Positions 10,914-22,003 of a stretch of 64,000 nt of DNA are shown here, in pieces. The notes below the pieces were generated by a model, which worked only from the letters and a program-made list of their open reading frames with translations, did no database searches and was not told where the DNA came from. The DNA is taken from positions 1,674,001 through 1,738,000 of the forward strand of contig CM071589.1 of NCBI GenBank assembly GCA_036429605.1. The letters run 5' to 3'. The position numbers and the translations under genes were made by a program. Each line of letters starts with the position of its first letter. Position 1 is the first letter of the stretch. The DNA is from Cladobotryum mycophilum. Taxonomy: Eukaryota; Ascomycota; Sordariomycetes; Hypocreales; Hypocreaceae.

Positions 10914-13365
10914 GTCGCCAGTGCCGTTGACACCAGGATGTTGCCGTTATATATAGATGGATGTGTGACGTTAGCCTCGACAAGTATAGTTAATAGTGTT
11001 GCCCAGTGCAGCGCCAGGATCGTTAATATCGGAGCGGGTAATTATGCCAGGAGTTAATGAAGTCGTATCACCGCCTGCCCAAAGCCTTGGAGAGGAGGAA
11101 TATTGGGGACTGGACGACAGGCAACGGGGCTACAAAGCGTTGGACTGGTTGAGAAAAGGTCGGAGGCTCCACCCAAACTTTGTCAGTGATTCGACAGGGT
11201 CAGACTCTTGGGATGGGAGTTGGGGTATCCAATGGCTATTGCGTCTGACGCTTCAAATACAGCAGACAACAACCTCCAAGCCCCAAGGAATGTAATGCAG
11301 AATGCGGCGCAGGGGGTGCCACAGAAGCCTCCTCGATCCACTTGAAAGATAGAGGATGAAGGCAAAATCAATAGCTTGAGAGACGGAGAGACGGAGAGAC
11401 GGAGAGAAAGAAAGAAAAGGAGCAGGGCCCTAAGAAGAATCTGGACAGCAATAGGTACAGACAGGAACAGGAACAGGAACAGGACATGCAGACAAGACAG
11501 ACAGGACTTGGGTCTTGGTACCACTCTGTGCAGGCACCACAGGAACAAGCAACAATTTACCGGAGTTGCGCCTTCAACAACGCAACAAGACCGATTTTGG
11601 GCGGTGCATCACATTGATTTGATCAGATGCCCTGGGTTCATGGTGAATGCAGTTCCTGATTGGGCCGAATCAGAGGCGCTAGGGCCCCCTGGAACGTCTC
11701 CAGTGTCCACCTCCACTCCCTAGAATATCCTTTTGGGGTACTTTTTGGTGGACTTTCAGTGGACTGGCCTCACTGTTGTGGGTGGGTGCGCAGGACAACG
11801 GACAACAGACAACGGACACTCCTAATCTTAACGGCTCACCACCGCTTCCCGCCACGGTTGCCCAGTGGGCGAGACGTTTTTTTCTTCTTAACCCTTACCT
11901 ACCTGGTACCTGTACTAGGCACAATGTGTACTGACCGCTTCTCCCCAAAGTAAGGGAGGGAAGGACGAAAAGGAACCTACCTTGGAAGCGACATCAAGGT
12001 TTGATACCCCCACGGAGAGGGATCCCAATCGGTATTCCCTTGCGTTACAGGAGGCAGATGCAAGCAGTAGCAACACGGTATGCATTTGTTGTACTCCGTA
12101 TCATAACAAAGTACAAAGCATCCATCTATTTCCAGGAATATCCATCATGTTTATTTATTCATCTCATCCGAGTCGAGTCCCGTATTGACACAGCCTGCCA
12201 AACGCCCAAAAAGCTAAAAAGCCATTATTGTGGCTAAACTTCTATAATTAAACATTGAAGAAGTCAATCATGTGGAAAATACCAACCCCAAACGTGCCAA
12301 CGTGCCAACAACGTGTCTACGTGCCTCAGCCATCAAACTCATTGAAGATCGGCATTTGCTTTTGTCTAGCAACGCCAACACTCCTCCTAATAGCGCCTCC
12401 GTCCGCCATGGCAACCCCGAATGTTGAAACTTGACTAGGGAGGAGAAGGTCGCCCGATCAATTGCTGACAAGAGGTAATCATGCAAGTCATCAACCAATT
12501 TGGTTGCACTGTTTTGCAGATGCACATCGTCATACTCTGTACTCTACTGTACTGCAGGGGGTGACTCTTACCTATCCGCTGATGTCCGAACGTCACCGTG
12601 TTGGACCAGTGTCACAGATAGCGACGATCTGGATGTTCGAGAATATCTATGGAATTCAGCTCAATCTTTTATGGAGTACATGCCGCATGCATATTGCAGA
12701 CGCCTCGATTTTACAGGTTCCAACGCACATATTTGATTCGGCTCTTTTAACTGGCTATAAAAACCGAGTCCCGAATCCAAACATCGATATCCTACGTCAA
12801 CCTAATGGCTGTGGGGTGGAGGAGAGGATACCCTCGAAGCCAATCCCGATAGAGTCCAGCACCGAGTTAACGTATTTCTTTTACCGTTGGCTTTCTAAAA
12901 TCATGTAATGGTCTTATTGGAAATAGCGAAACCCAAATATATTGCATTCTATTCTTTTGCTGGGTTGTAGGACACGTCCTGACGTAATCTGAGCGTCAAT
13001 ATCTTGGCTTCGGCATTGTTGCTAACCATGATGACGGCATCGAGTATTCAACATGGACCTGCCGCTCGCACAATTTATCTCTGCAGCCTACTATGCATTC
13101 ACACACTTTGAGCGTTTAATACCGATTTAATGAAGGGAAACAATGTTCATGGCTGTATTATTTCATTGAGGCGACTATTACCAAGACTCGTGACCTTGCA
13201 TCTAACAGGGTTCACGACATCTAGGTAGAGGGATGCACTCGCTAATGGACTATCGTTGCAAGCCCTCGCCATGTTGTCTCATATCACATAGTTTTGATGG
13301 TATATCCTCATATGCCCGTGAACCGTTTTACCCCCCAACGCCTTGGAATGCACAAGATTGGCTGC
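10914..13365. other. Intergenic region upstream of the coiled-coil gene
   Basis: No gene is visible. The region holds the coiled-coil gene's promoter on the left and 3' flank of RPL30 on the right. Visible items: a GACGGAGA repeat at 11380-11408, CAGGAA repeats at 11461-11484, a TACCTACCTGGTACC cluster near 11896-11918, a GTACTCCGTA copy at 12091-12100, and four ACGTG cores within 12293-12324. The part from about 12.2 to 13.3 kb is poorer in GC than its surroundings but shows no transposon coding remnants that I recognise. Confidence 0.5.
11380..11484. repeat. Two short tandem repeats (GACGGAGA and CAGGAA types)
   Basis: Positions 11380-11408 repeat a GAGACGGA unit about three times, and 11461-11484 repeat CAGGAA about four times. 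They sit about 500 bases upstream of the coiled-coil gene and may be in its promoter or leader. Confidence 0.8.
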
Positions 13366-13945
13366 TTAAGCCTGCTGGTCGCTGAGGATATCAGAGTCAC
13401 CAGCATCCAAGATGGCAAGGGTAGCGCATCGGAAGAGCTTTCCGCAAGCAGTGCCGAGTTCAATCTGTTAGAAACCGTAAGCCAATGTGAACCCTCCAAA
13501 GTCTGATAAGACTTCTTCTCTGGGCAGTCCGCGAGAATTGGTTTCTCGGGTAGCAAGAGTAGCTTCCGGGAAGCAAGAAGTAAAAGCACATGTGATACGC
13601 CGATTTGCGGTGATTCATTTGCTGGGGCACATATGGATCGCATAGGAACTTACGTTGTTGCCGGAGAAGTGGTGGATGGGGGCCTTGGAAAGCATGCTGT
13701 AGTACTCGAGTTCACTCTTTCGGAGAGGAGGAGTGTTGCCAGCGATGATGATCAGCTTGGCCTTGCCGGATCGGAGACTCTTGAGGGTCGACTTGTAGCC
13801 AAGAGTGACTGAAATTTCTTCCGTCAGCGGGAGCTTCGTAAAAGCACGATATGAGCCATTACATACCCTTTCCGGACTTCATAACAAGCGCCAACTTGGA
13901 GTTGATGCTGTTGGCATCTCTCTTGCTCTTCTTTTGGGGGGCCAT
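13366..13945 (-). CDS. RPL30: 60S ribosomal protein L30 (eL30)
   Basis: This is a component of the large ribosomal subunit. Three exons, 13945-13867, 13808-13654 and 13464-13366, give 333 coding bases (110 residues), the family's usual length. The introns have GTATGT and GTAAGT donors and CAG acceptors. The translation shows the eL30 hallmarks: SINSKLALVMKSGK near the start, GYKSTLKSLR, IIIAGNTPPLRKSELEYY, HHFSGNN and IELGTACGKLFR. The start MAPQKKSK fits the family. It is divergent from RPL10, with 370 bases between the start codons. In budding yeast L30 represses splicing of its own transcript by binding near the first intron donor; whether that holds here cannot be seen. Confidence 0.97.
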
Positions 13946-14315
13946 CTTGAATGATTTTTTTTTTGCACGGGACAATCTGCGGTTGAGGTTGGCGATGATG
14001 CGATTGCTAGGGACGTATTTTCTTCGAAAAGTTCGTGGATTTTGGAGTTTTGGGTGCACAATCCAGAGCGAAGTGGGACTCCGCTAGTTCCACCAATGAG
14101 GCCCCTTCCCCTGCCTTGCCTCGATTGCGTAAGCCCTAAAGCGCCGGCGTTTAAGCGAAGACACCAATTTCGGCGATGACCAAGCTATGCTTTGAAATCA
14201 ACTCGGTGCACTCTAAAGAAAGCGGCGATCGGGTCCTTTGAGCTGGAGTCATTTTCCCCCAAACACATCACCAACAACACGACAGGAATCATTAGAATCA
14301 CCACAAACCGACAAA
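13946..14315. promoter_or_regulatory. Shared divergent promoter of RPL30 and RPL10
   Basis: This 370-base spacer separates the two ribosomal protein start codons, so it must drive both genes. A CCCTAAA box lies at 14134-14140. It resembles the telomere-repeat-like (Tbf1-type) box known from ribosomal protein promoters in several fungi. The RPL10 leader is A/C-rich with CACCA and ACAA tracts just before its ATG; the RPL30 leader contains a run of A on the minus strand. Factor binding is inferred only from the motif. Confidence 0.7.
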
Positions 14316-15227
14316 ATGGCTCGCCGTCCCGCTCGTTGCTACCGATACTGCAAGAACAAGGTCAGTTTGCGAATATTTACAACTTGGAGACTTCCCACTG
14401 GATGCGAAAATTTGCGGGGGAGCGTCAGTTTGTCGATGACAAATTGCGGAAGAGACGGAGGAGGGAGGAAGATATGAAGATGATCGTTCAAGTTGAACCT
14501 GGGCAAAATATGCTAACCACTTGACTGAATAGCCGTATCCCAAGTCTCGATTCAACCGTGGTGTCCCCGACCCCAAGATCCGAATCTTCGACCTTGGTCG
14601 TAAGCGTGCGAACGTCGATGACTTCCCTCTCTGCATTCACCTCGTCTCCAACGAGTATGAACAGCTGAGTTCCGAGGCCCTCGAGGCCGCCCGTATTTGC
14701 GCCAACAAGTACCTCGTTAAGCACACCGGAAAGGAAGGTTTCCACCTTCGTGTCCGTGCCCACCCCTTCCACGTCGTCCGTATCAACAAGATGTTGTCTT
14801 GCGCTGGTGCCGATAGATTGCAGACTGGTATGCGTGGTGCCTGGGGCAAGCCCAACGGCACTGTCGCCCGTGTCAACATTGGTCAGATCATCATGAGCGT
14901 CCGAACTCGTGACTCTAGTATGTTGCTGCCTCTTTTTTTATTTTAATTTTTTTTATGTCGGTTTATGGAACATTACTAATGCGATATTTAGACCGTCCTC
15001 TTGCTCTTGAGGCTCTCCGACGATCTCAGTACAAGTTCCCTGGCCGACAAAAGATCATCATCTCCAAGAACTGGGGTTTCACTCCTCTTCGACGAGACGA
15101 CTACCTCGAGCGCAAGGCTGCTGGCCGTGTCAAGGTCGACGGTGCTTACGTTCAGTTCCTCAGCAACCACGGCCCTCTGGCGCAGAACATGCGCCGCTTC
15201 CCCGACGCTTTCCAGGCGGAGGCTTAA
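14316..15227 (+). CDS. RPL10: 60S ribosomal protein L10 (uL16, QM family)
   Basis: This is a large-subunit protein near the peptidyl transferase centre, loaded late in ribosome assembly. Exons 14316-14360, 14533-14917 and 14992-15227 give 666 bases (221 residues), exactly the expected length. Hallmarks seen: [20 protein letters not shown] across the first junction, GVPDPKIRIFDLG, the loop near RMRGAWGKPNGTVARV-like text (read here as MRGAWGKPNGTVARV), and the C-terminal GPLAQNMRRFPDAF. The first exon is only 15 codons, a common layout in ribosomal protein genes. The second intron is T-rich near its donor. No frame problem is seen. Confidence 0.97.
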
Positions 15228-17542
15228 GCGGTTATTGGGATGGCATCTGGGTTTAGGCTGGCGTCAATTTGGCATGTCAAATAAAAATGACCTCTTCATT
15301 TGAAGACTGTCAATCGGGCAAATAAGATCATTGTGGAATTTGACACCAAGCATGCGACCTTTTATGTGAATTACCAGTCTCCAGCCACTTTATGTACACC
15401 AATTTTCTTTCTAACTTTTTGACGCTGGATGTATGCATAGTATGAGAATGTCTTGACGGAATGCTGTCCACGATGTTTTACTTTCAAACCTTGATATTAG
15501 TATTATATTTTAGCAAATGACGTAGTTTGTTTACCGTTTGCGGCTCCAATCATGGGCTACCTCTTTACGCCCCAAAATCCACAACCTCCAAAGGCGTGCT
15601 CTTTAGTCCAGAATAGATGAACACGTCATCCTGTATTGCGGACAGACCGTATATGGCATTGCTTCAAAAAGACTGACTCTATTGGGAAGGTTCCGGAAAT
15701 TTTGGTTTTGAATGTCTGATATCTACGTCCCTTTTCAACGCAACAGAGTAGATCTGATTCAGCAGTTAGATTCCTATTCTCTCTATATTTAGCCTAAGGT
15801 CTCCCCTTTGTGGATGTCTCTATTGATCATGCATCTTGTAGAATTTTCTTCTTCTTGTATCTATGCCTGTCAACCTCATTTATAATCGGTATCAAACGGC
15901 AGTTAGTTTGATCCCCACCTGGTAGGGTCTGATGTGCATGCGCCTATTTTAGTAGAATCAGATATCAATGCCCATCAGAGTTGGGAATGTGGACTGCTGA
16001 GGTATCCGCAAACGGAGGCACATGACTTGGGTCGGTCACACTTCATAGGTCACAAAGGCTCAGGAGTGGGCTATGCTAAGCATTCACACACTTGTCAAGA
16101 CGTAGTCTGCTGGTGTGATGTTTTATCTTTGCCAGGGATGATGGTTGTTGGACCCCCATTTTCATCATGACATCCTAACGGCATTGCCTAACGATGGCAC
16201 CACCCCGATTGGAACGTGGAAAGGACGGGATGATGTTTCGCTCAGACGCAGGGTCCTCTTTGAATAAGGCGAGCTTATCGCGTCAGAGTCAAACTACCAT
16301 GATAGGAAAGATGCAAATGACTGCTTTTTCTCTTTCTCTCTCTCTCTCTCGCTATCATTCAGAACCGGACTTACTAGGCAGTGGAGACCATCGGTTGAGG
16401 TCGTAGTGTCAAAGTATGCACTCCACTTGCTGCACCCGAATATTAATCGCAGGATGCGTCTGTAGTAATACCAGCATGGGCAAATGGGGGGATTGGCTTC
16501 GCAGAGTGCAGCGAGCTAAGGCTGGTGGCAATGCGGGATAATGTTGGCAAGCAAGCAAGCAAAGCCGCATGCAGTGAGTCGTTCTGATGATGAAATGGGA
16601 GGTTGGTCCCGGACCATGCCCTCCGTCCGCCAAGGAGCTGAATCAGTCAGTCAGTCGGTTAAGTCACTGAAGAAGCAGAAGCAGAAGAAGAAGAAGAAGC
16701 AGAAGGAAAACTGTTGAGCAAACCAGATGTGGTGGTAATCTACAGTAAGGGCCCGGCACATATCAGAAAATCCAGTATTTGGTTCCGTGAACGTGACGCA
16801 AAGATGTGCGCTACGGGCAAGACAAATCCAGGGCAACGGCTGGGCATCTTATCCTTGGAGGGCGGCCCAGCGGATGTATTCAGACTCTGTTTGGGCAATG
16901 GTCAGTGACTCGGGTGCTTGTGTTTTTGGGCTTGAGACATCCATGGGAGGGGGAGCTTTGGACTGGCTGACCGCCGTCATATCAGCCAGCCAGCACGCGA
17001 GCACCCACTAAAACCCTCCCCCATTTATGCCCCCCAGTTGATTCCATCCATCCATTGATCCCGCTACCCCCCACCACTGCAGATCAAGCAGGTCTCGCCC
17101 AGCTGGTCTATCGATAGGTAGATGACGCTGGCCAGTCGACGCTCCTTTACACCAGTCCTCGACGCTTTTGCTTGCTTTGGCGCTCAACAAAACAAATCCC
17201 GTATTAACCCAGCCCCCTCGAATGATTCTCCAAGTTCTCCATTTCTTCACCAACCAGTCTTCTTTGCTATTACTTCCAAAGTTTTTTTCCGTCATTACTT
17301 GTTCCAGTTATCCCTGCTTGAGGCGCCTGCATACATACAGCACACACGCTGGACCAGGGCGGCCCTGCGAAACAATCAGTGCCAGCAAAGGCCCCAAGGT
17401 GACGCCGGGGCGCTACCACGTCCCCCCGTGCATACCGCCATCAGTTGCCCAGCTCCCCATCGCCTTATCTGGGCGCCCCCCGATATCTACCGAATTGCCA
17501 AAACAACACTCATTCCCCTATCCACAATCGCAATCTTCCATC
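15228..17542. other. Intergenic region after RPL10
   Basis: The left part is RPL10 3' flank; the right part is the leader and promoter of the next gene. Visible: a CT microsatellite at about 16328-16350, CAGTCAGTCAGT repeats near 16646-16658, GAAGAA repeats near 16671-16705 and CCATCC repeats near 17044-17056. The frame of the next gene stays open back to about 17168, with an in-frame ATG at 17222, but that text looks like untranslated leader. No other gene is supported. Confidence 0.5.
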
Positions 17543-19213
17543 ATGGCTTTCCAACAATCGACTCGTCAGACCATGCAAAGAGTTGCCAGGTCTGCTCTTG
17601 GTGAACAAGATGTCTCCGGATTGCCCACACGCAGTCCTCAGGAGGAGCAGCAGCCAGAGCTGTCTCAGACATGGGTGCTCTTCTCGCCCCCTACCGAGGT
17701 CACCACTACTTCGTACTTGACCGAAACCGAAAGATCAATAGAAACACCCGGCCGGTCACGTCTGAGTGATCTGGGGAGCTTAAATACTGAGGCAAGGACG
17801 GCGCCTGCATCGGCAGTTGTTCTCACAGAGGAGAACCAGTCTGCCGCTCTGTCTGCTGTGGAAGAGTCCGTGGCAGACGATGCCGAGTTGGATAGTCTCG
17901 ATGGCCATTTGCCCGGATTCCGATCACTGCCGAGAAGCAACCAACATGTCTTCCCATCCCATGATGGCTTGGGCTCCTTCCGTTTAGACCAGCCTGCCTT
18001 AGGCCCCGATGCCCAAGATCATATATACCAGTTTGAAAGATTTAATCCCAGGAGGATACGACGGAGGTTGAACAGCTTTGAGCAAGCACAATTTGAGTTG
18101 GAAGAGGCACAAGTGCAGGAAGCAGAGAAACGAGAAAGGATTGAAGCATGGCGGTTGGAGCACAGTCGGATTCTCCTTGACGAGATTCAGCGCGAGACGA
18201 GACGCAGACAAAAGTCCAAGGCATCATCACAACGTGCCCCTCAACCGGAGCCCGTTGAGGCTGAGGTTACTCCAGAGAACATGGACTGGCACGACCAGGA
18301 ACATGCCGTCGAAGATGGCGAAGCCGGTGAAAGTGAAGGTTTCCTTGCGAGGATCACGCGTAAAGTCTTGCGTGAGCTGCTGGGTATAGATGACAGACTA
18401 TTGTCAGTACTATTTGGCGAGCAGCTACCGAGTGATGAGGATTTAGCACGAACACCGCGAATCTCTCAATTAGGTGAGGAAGCGAGGTTAGATGACTCGT
18501 GGCAACTTCATGTGCTGGAAAAGGTATCAAAGGAGCTCGGCTTGCTGGTCAACCAGCTCTCAAAGCACCCTGGTGCATTTTCGACATATACCCGAGTTCA
18601 GCAGATGCCTCTTCCCTACGCTGGTCTGCCCATCATACCCGAATCAGCAGACGGACGTGTGACGACTAGGTCAACTTCGGCAGAACAGCTGGGAGAGTCT
18701 TCTTTTCCTGAATTCAAGCCGACAGTTCTTCCGTCCACCCATGGGGTTCCTATTCCAAGCCGAAAATCAAACGACTCTGATGCTACAGTGCATGATTCGC
18801 GGATGAGCAACACGTTCACGCAAGAGGAGTGGGAGCAAGACATGGACATCAAGCTGGTCTTTAGATACCTCGTGTCTCGCTTTACTTTAAGGCCGGAATC
18901 CTCGGTATCGACGGAGGCCCCTCGTCATAACATTCCAAAGCCGCAGGACGCAGCGGCCAAGGCTGCCAGGGTAAGGCAACATCATCCTCTCATCTCCCGG
19001 TCCCGTCCCACAGAACGACGAGTATTTAAGTCGACAGGACCAAGCAGCCCGGTAGCATTACGACATCACAGCAGCTGTGCAAGCCAGAGCACACGACGAT
19101 CGGCTAGGAGGAGCAGTGTCTCCTCGAGGCATTATTGGGATATCGGGGGGTCGATTAAGACGGGATCAGTAATTGCACCTAATGGTCCAATGGGTAGCTG
19201 GGGCGAGGTTTAA
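17543..19213 (+). CDS. Conserved fungal protein of unknown function (556 residues)
   Basis: I do not recognise a named family. It is an intron-less frame starting at an ATG with A at -3. Seen: a Gln/Ser/Thr-rich N-terminus, an acidic region, a charged helix-forming stretch at about residues 175-230 with a likely coiled coil (EQAQFELEEAQVQEAEKRER), a compact more conserved-looking segment (RKVLRELLGIDDRLLSVLFG) near residues 275-295, and a basic Ser/Arg-rich C-terminus (ARRSSVSSRHYWDIGGSIK). There is no signal peptide or membrane helix. The frame stays open upstream to 17168, with another in-frame ATG at 17222, but that extension is low in complexity. Nuclear or cytoplasmic localisation is plausible only by composition. 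Confidence 0.75.
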   Translation: MAFQQSTRQTMQRVARSALGEQDVSGLPTRSPQEEQQPELSQTWVLFSPPTEVTTTSYLTETERSIETPGRSRLSDLGSLNTEARTAPASAVVLTEENQSAALSAVEESVADDAELDSLDGHLPGFRSLPRSNQHVFPSHDGLGSFRLDQPALGPDAQDHIYQFERFNPRRIRRRLNSFEQAQFELEEAQVQEAEKRERIEAWRLEHSRILLDEIQRETRRRQKSKASSQRAPQPEPVEAEVTPENMDWHDQEHAVEDGEAGESEGFLARITRKVLRELLGIDDRLLSVLFGEQLPSDEDLARTPRISQLGEEARLDDSWQLHVLEKVSKELGLLVNQLSKHPGAFSTYTRVQQMPLPYAGLPIIPESADGRVTTRSTSAEQLGESSFPEFKPTVLPSTHGVPIPSRKSNDSDATVHDSRMSNTFTQEEWEQDMDIKLVFRYLVSRFTLRPESSVSTEAPRHNIPKPQDAAAKAARVRQHHPLISRSRPTERRVFKSTGPSSPVALRHHSSCASQSTRRSARRSSVSSRHYWDIGGSIKTGSVIAPNGPMGSWGEV

Positions 19214-21879
19214 GAGTATTCATGAGCCATCTATGGGCCATCTATGGGGTGGGCATTAATCACGGTTGATATGCATTAAAGCGGATATTTACAAGCATGT
19301 ACAAGTATGTTTTTGGAAGGGATTTTAACCTAGATATTGGAAAATACTATGCTCATATCGAGTTGCACACACTGATCTTGACTTCATGTTATGGCGGGTG
19401 GACGGCTGGTAAGCTCAACTAGTTTCCGGGTCATGATGTAAGGTTGGTAGATCTATTTAAGCAACCGGCCAAGGAGGCGCTGGATAAATATGGGGTTTGA
19501 ACGCCTCACCTTTAACACTGATTTTGGACCAGCAGTTGACGCCCTTGCACAAGTGGTTCGTGCAAGGACTAGGTAGCTCGCATGGATGGGATGCAAAGCT
19601 GCAAACAAAGGTGCGGGGGTTGCTTTAGCCAGAAAGCAAGGCGTAGGATTCGACAGGTGATATCAAGGCCGAGGACTATTTACTTATTGTGCATCTCTCA
19701 GGTTGATGCCGAGTCTTCCTCTAGATTTGACTCAGTTGGAAGCAAAAGCCCTGTACATCCGCCGTACATACAGCTAGGAGAGGCACGGGCCAGCCCGGGA
19801 GATGGTGCGAATGATCCTATTGGAGGATTACGTTGGTGATGGAGTTTTTGGCTGATTTAACGTGCATGTACATACTGACTGTACTCCGTATGTGCATGTA
19901 CTCCGTAATACAGGTAAATGGCAGGGTGGATAGCTGTAACCCGTACATATGAGAGAGGGAACGCGCACCGCGTAAAGCCGCCAAGCTATGCGGGGCAAGC
20001 TTCATGCTCTGCAAGTGGCTTTTTGCCTGTAGCTGCTCGCTGCTGCTTGCTTGTTGCATTTGCTTTTTGGTGTGTGGCCAATGATGGTGGATACGGTGTT
20101 TCCATGATAGAAACGACACGGAACTTTTTATTTTTGTCATGTGTTATTTCTTTTTCTTTCTCATCACATTCCCCCCCGGGGCGCTTTGCCTGCGTGTGGT
20201 GAAACGGAGGACATCCTTACTTGCCTTGCTTACTTGGAGGTATTGCTTTTTGACTCATTGTCGATCACGGACGAAGCCTGAGGAGGAGGGGATGGATGGA
20301 TGGATGGAGCAGCAGCCCATTGTGGCTCTTTTTTCCTTTTTCTTTTCTATAGCGCGGTCATATTTGGCTGCAGGGGGTGAAGAAGATGATGAATAAGAAG
20401 AAGAGGAAGAAAGAAGACGAGGTCCCTTTGCTTCTTCGTTTCATCAAAAGCCGAAATTGGCTGATGTGGATATCTATCCTGAGGTGGTGGTGGTGTTTTT
20501 TTCGCTTCTGCGTTTTGCTGATCCATATAGTACCGGTGGAGTTCGACTGCGGTTCAATTTCTGGCGGACACTGGGGCAGCTGCAGATTAAAAAACGGGTG
20601 AACAAAGCAAGCATACACTTTAGATCATACCTGTATGTCCCAGCCAGAAGTGGATAGCAGTAAGTTCAAGATGCCAAGTTTCCACCCCAATGTCGAATAT
20701 TGGCTGTGAAGATGTCTAGAAGTGGCTGCTGATGGAGGGGGAGGGAGGGAGGGGGTGTAGATACTTGGATATGCATGGCGTATGTGCCCTTGTGGGTGTG
20801 CTGTGCTGTGTGAGTTTCTTTCCCTGGCTTGTTGTGTGTGCCAACCCCAAGCGAGGCAGCCGTTCACCATCTAGACTACCATCCAATCTGCTACCACCCA
20901 CCCATCCGTTCAAGATAACCCTACCTAACTTACCTCCCCCAGGCTCCAGGGCTAGGCTACACTCACTCCACCTCCTCCCCCCAACAGCGACGGACTCCAG
21001 CGGCCATTATTCGCTGCATCTTATTACTTTGCACAGCAGCCAGAACAGGACCTAGCTAGGGCTCATTCAGTTGTCTGTTTCTGTCCGTCTGTCCGTCTGT
21101 CTTGGATCTTCTGACGGAATGACAAGGGTGCCGCGTCCTCGACGCCTGAGAAACATGCATGTGTGGAGAAGCTCCCTCCCTCCTCCCACTCCCACCTGCA
21201 ATGGAACCATCATCTCCACAAGAGTCCACACCTCCATCATCCATGCATCCCCAAGCCGCTGTTCTTGGCTCTTTTGGTGGTGGTGTGCATCTGGCGTCTG
21301 GCATACTGGCGTCCGCTTCCTCTTCTCTTCTCTTCTTGCCTCACTTTTTTTTCCCTTTCCTGCAGCAACAGCAACAACGTTCGGTTTGCCCATTTTCGTC
21401 TCGTCGTCCGTGTGTTCATTTCTCTCTCGTTCTGCGATATTTTTGGGACCTTGCAATTTATTGAGTAAGCCTAGTTCTGCTGTTCATTTCTCACCTCAGA
21501 CAAATTCGCATATATAATTGATGCCCCCTCCCCGCCATTATTTTCGAGTCCATCACTAGGTACCTACTTGTACCTGCCTGCGCGTTGTGGTCCCCCTCTG
21601 CAACTGAGAAACTTGCGACGCTATCTCGACCTCGGCCTTGACCTCGACACACGGTTAAATTCTTCGCGACCTGCCATCACTAATAATTATTTTCTTACAG
21701 TACCATGAACTAGACGGCCGCTCTGTCTGCGACCCCTTCTGGGCCTGGTCGCGCCGCGAGGTCTTCCCCCTCCTCTCCCCCCCCCCCCCAATTGAGCGTC
21801 TGTCAACTCCCAACGCATTCGAAACCCACGGTCGCATATACCCACCTTGAGGAATGAGCCACGGCGACGACGGCTCCCA
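19214..21879. other. Intergenic region before the Cys/His-motif gene
   Basis: No gene is supported. Visible: two GTACTCCGTA copies at 19881-19890 and 19898-19907, an ACTAGGTAG box near 19568, pyrimidine runs near 20145-20175 and 21320-21360, GATGGATGGATGG near 20292-20305, GAAGAAG runs near 20377-20415, CTGTCCGTCTGTC repeats near 21082-21100, an ACTAGGTACCTA palindrome-like box at 21555-21566 and a C-run near 21775-21790. The CT-rich right end fits a fungal promoter and leader. Confidence 0.5.
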
Positions 21880-22003
21880 ATGGCCACGAATCCCTTCAAT
21901 ACATCACAACTCGGCACCGAGTTCTTCGATATTTATAATGACAGTGTCTCGGTCGCGCGAACATCCATCCCCCAGCTGCCTGGCGGGGCCTGCAATTTTG
22001 TAG
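21854..22003 (+). other. Upstream ORF overlapping the start of the next gene
   Basis: An ATG at 21854 opens a 49-codon frame ending with TAG at 22003. It overlaps the chosen start at 21880 in another frame, so it could lower translation of the main frame. Alternatively, one missing base in the CCC run at about 21875-21878 would fuse MSHGDDGS to the main frame and make 21854 the true start. Confidence 0.4.

Noticed and set aside
12200..13360. AT-richer stretch as a mutated transposon
   Set aside because: No terminal repeats, target duplication or transposase/reverse transcriptase remnants are visible.
14361..14532. C/D snoRNA in the first RPL10 intron
   Set aside because: A GATGAC and a CTGA occur, but no proper C box (RTGATGA) with terminal stem and matching D box is seen.
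17168..17542. N-terminal extension of the 556-residue protein to the ATG at 17222
   Set aside because: The extension is low in complexity with leader-like composition; the ATG at 17543 has a better context. It is not fully excluded.
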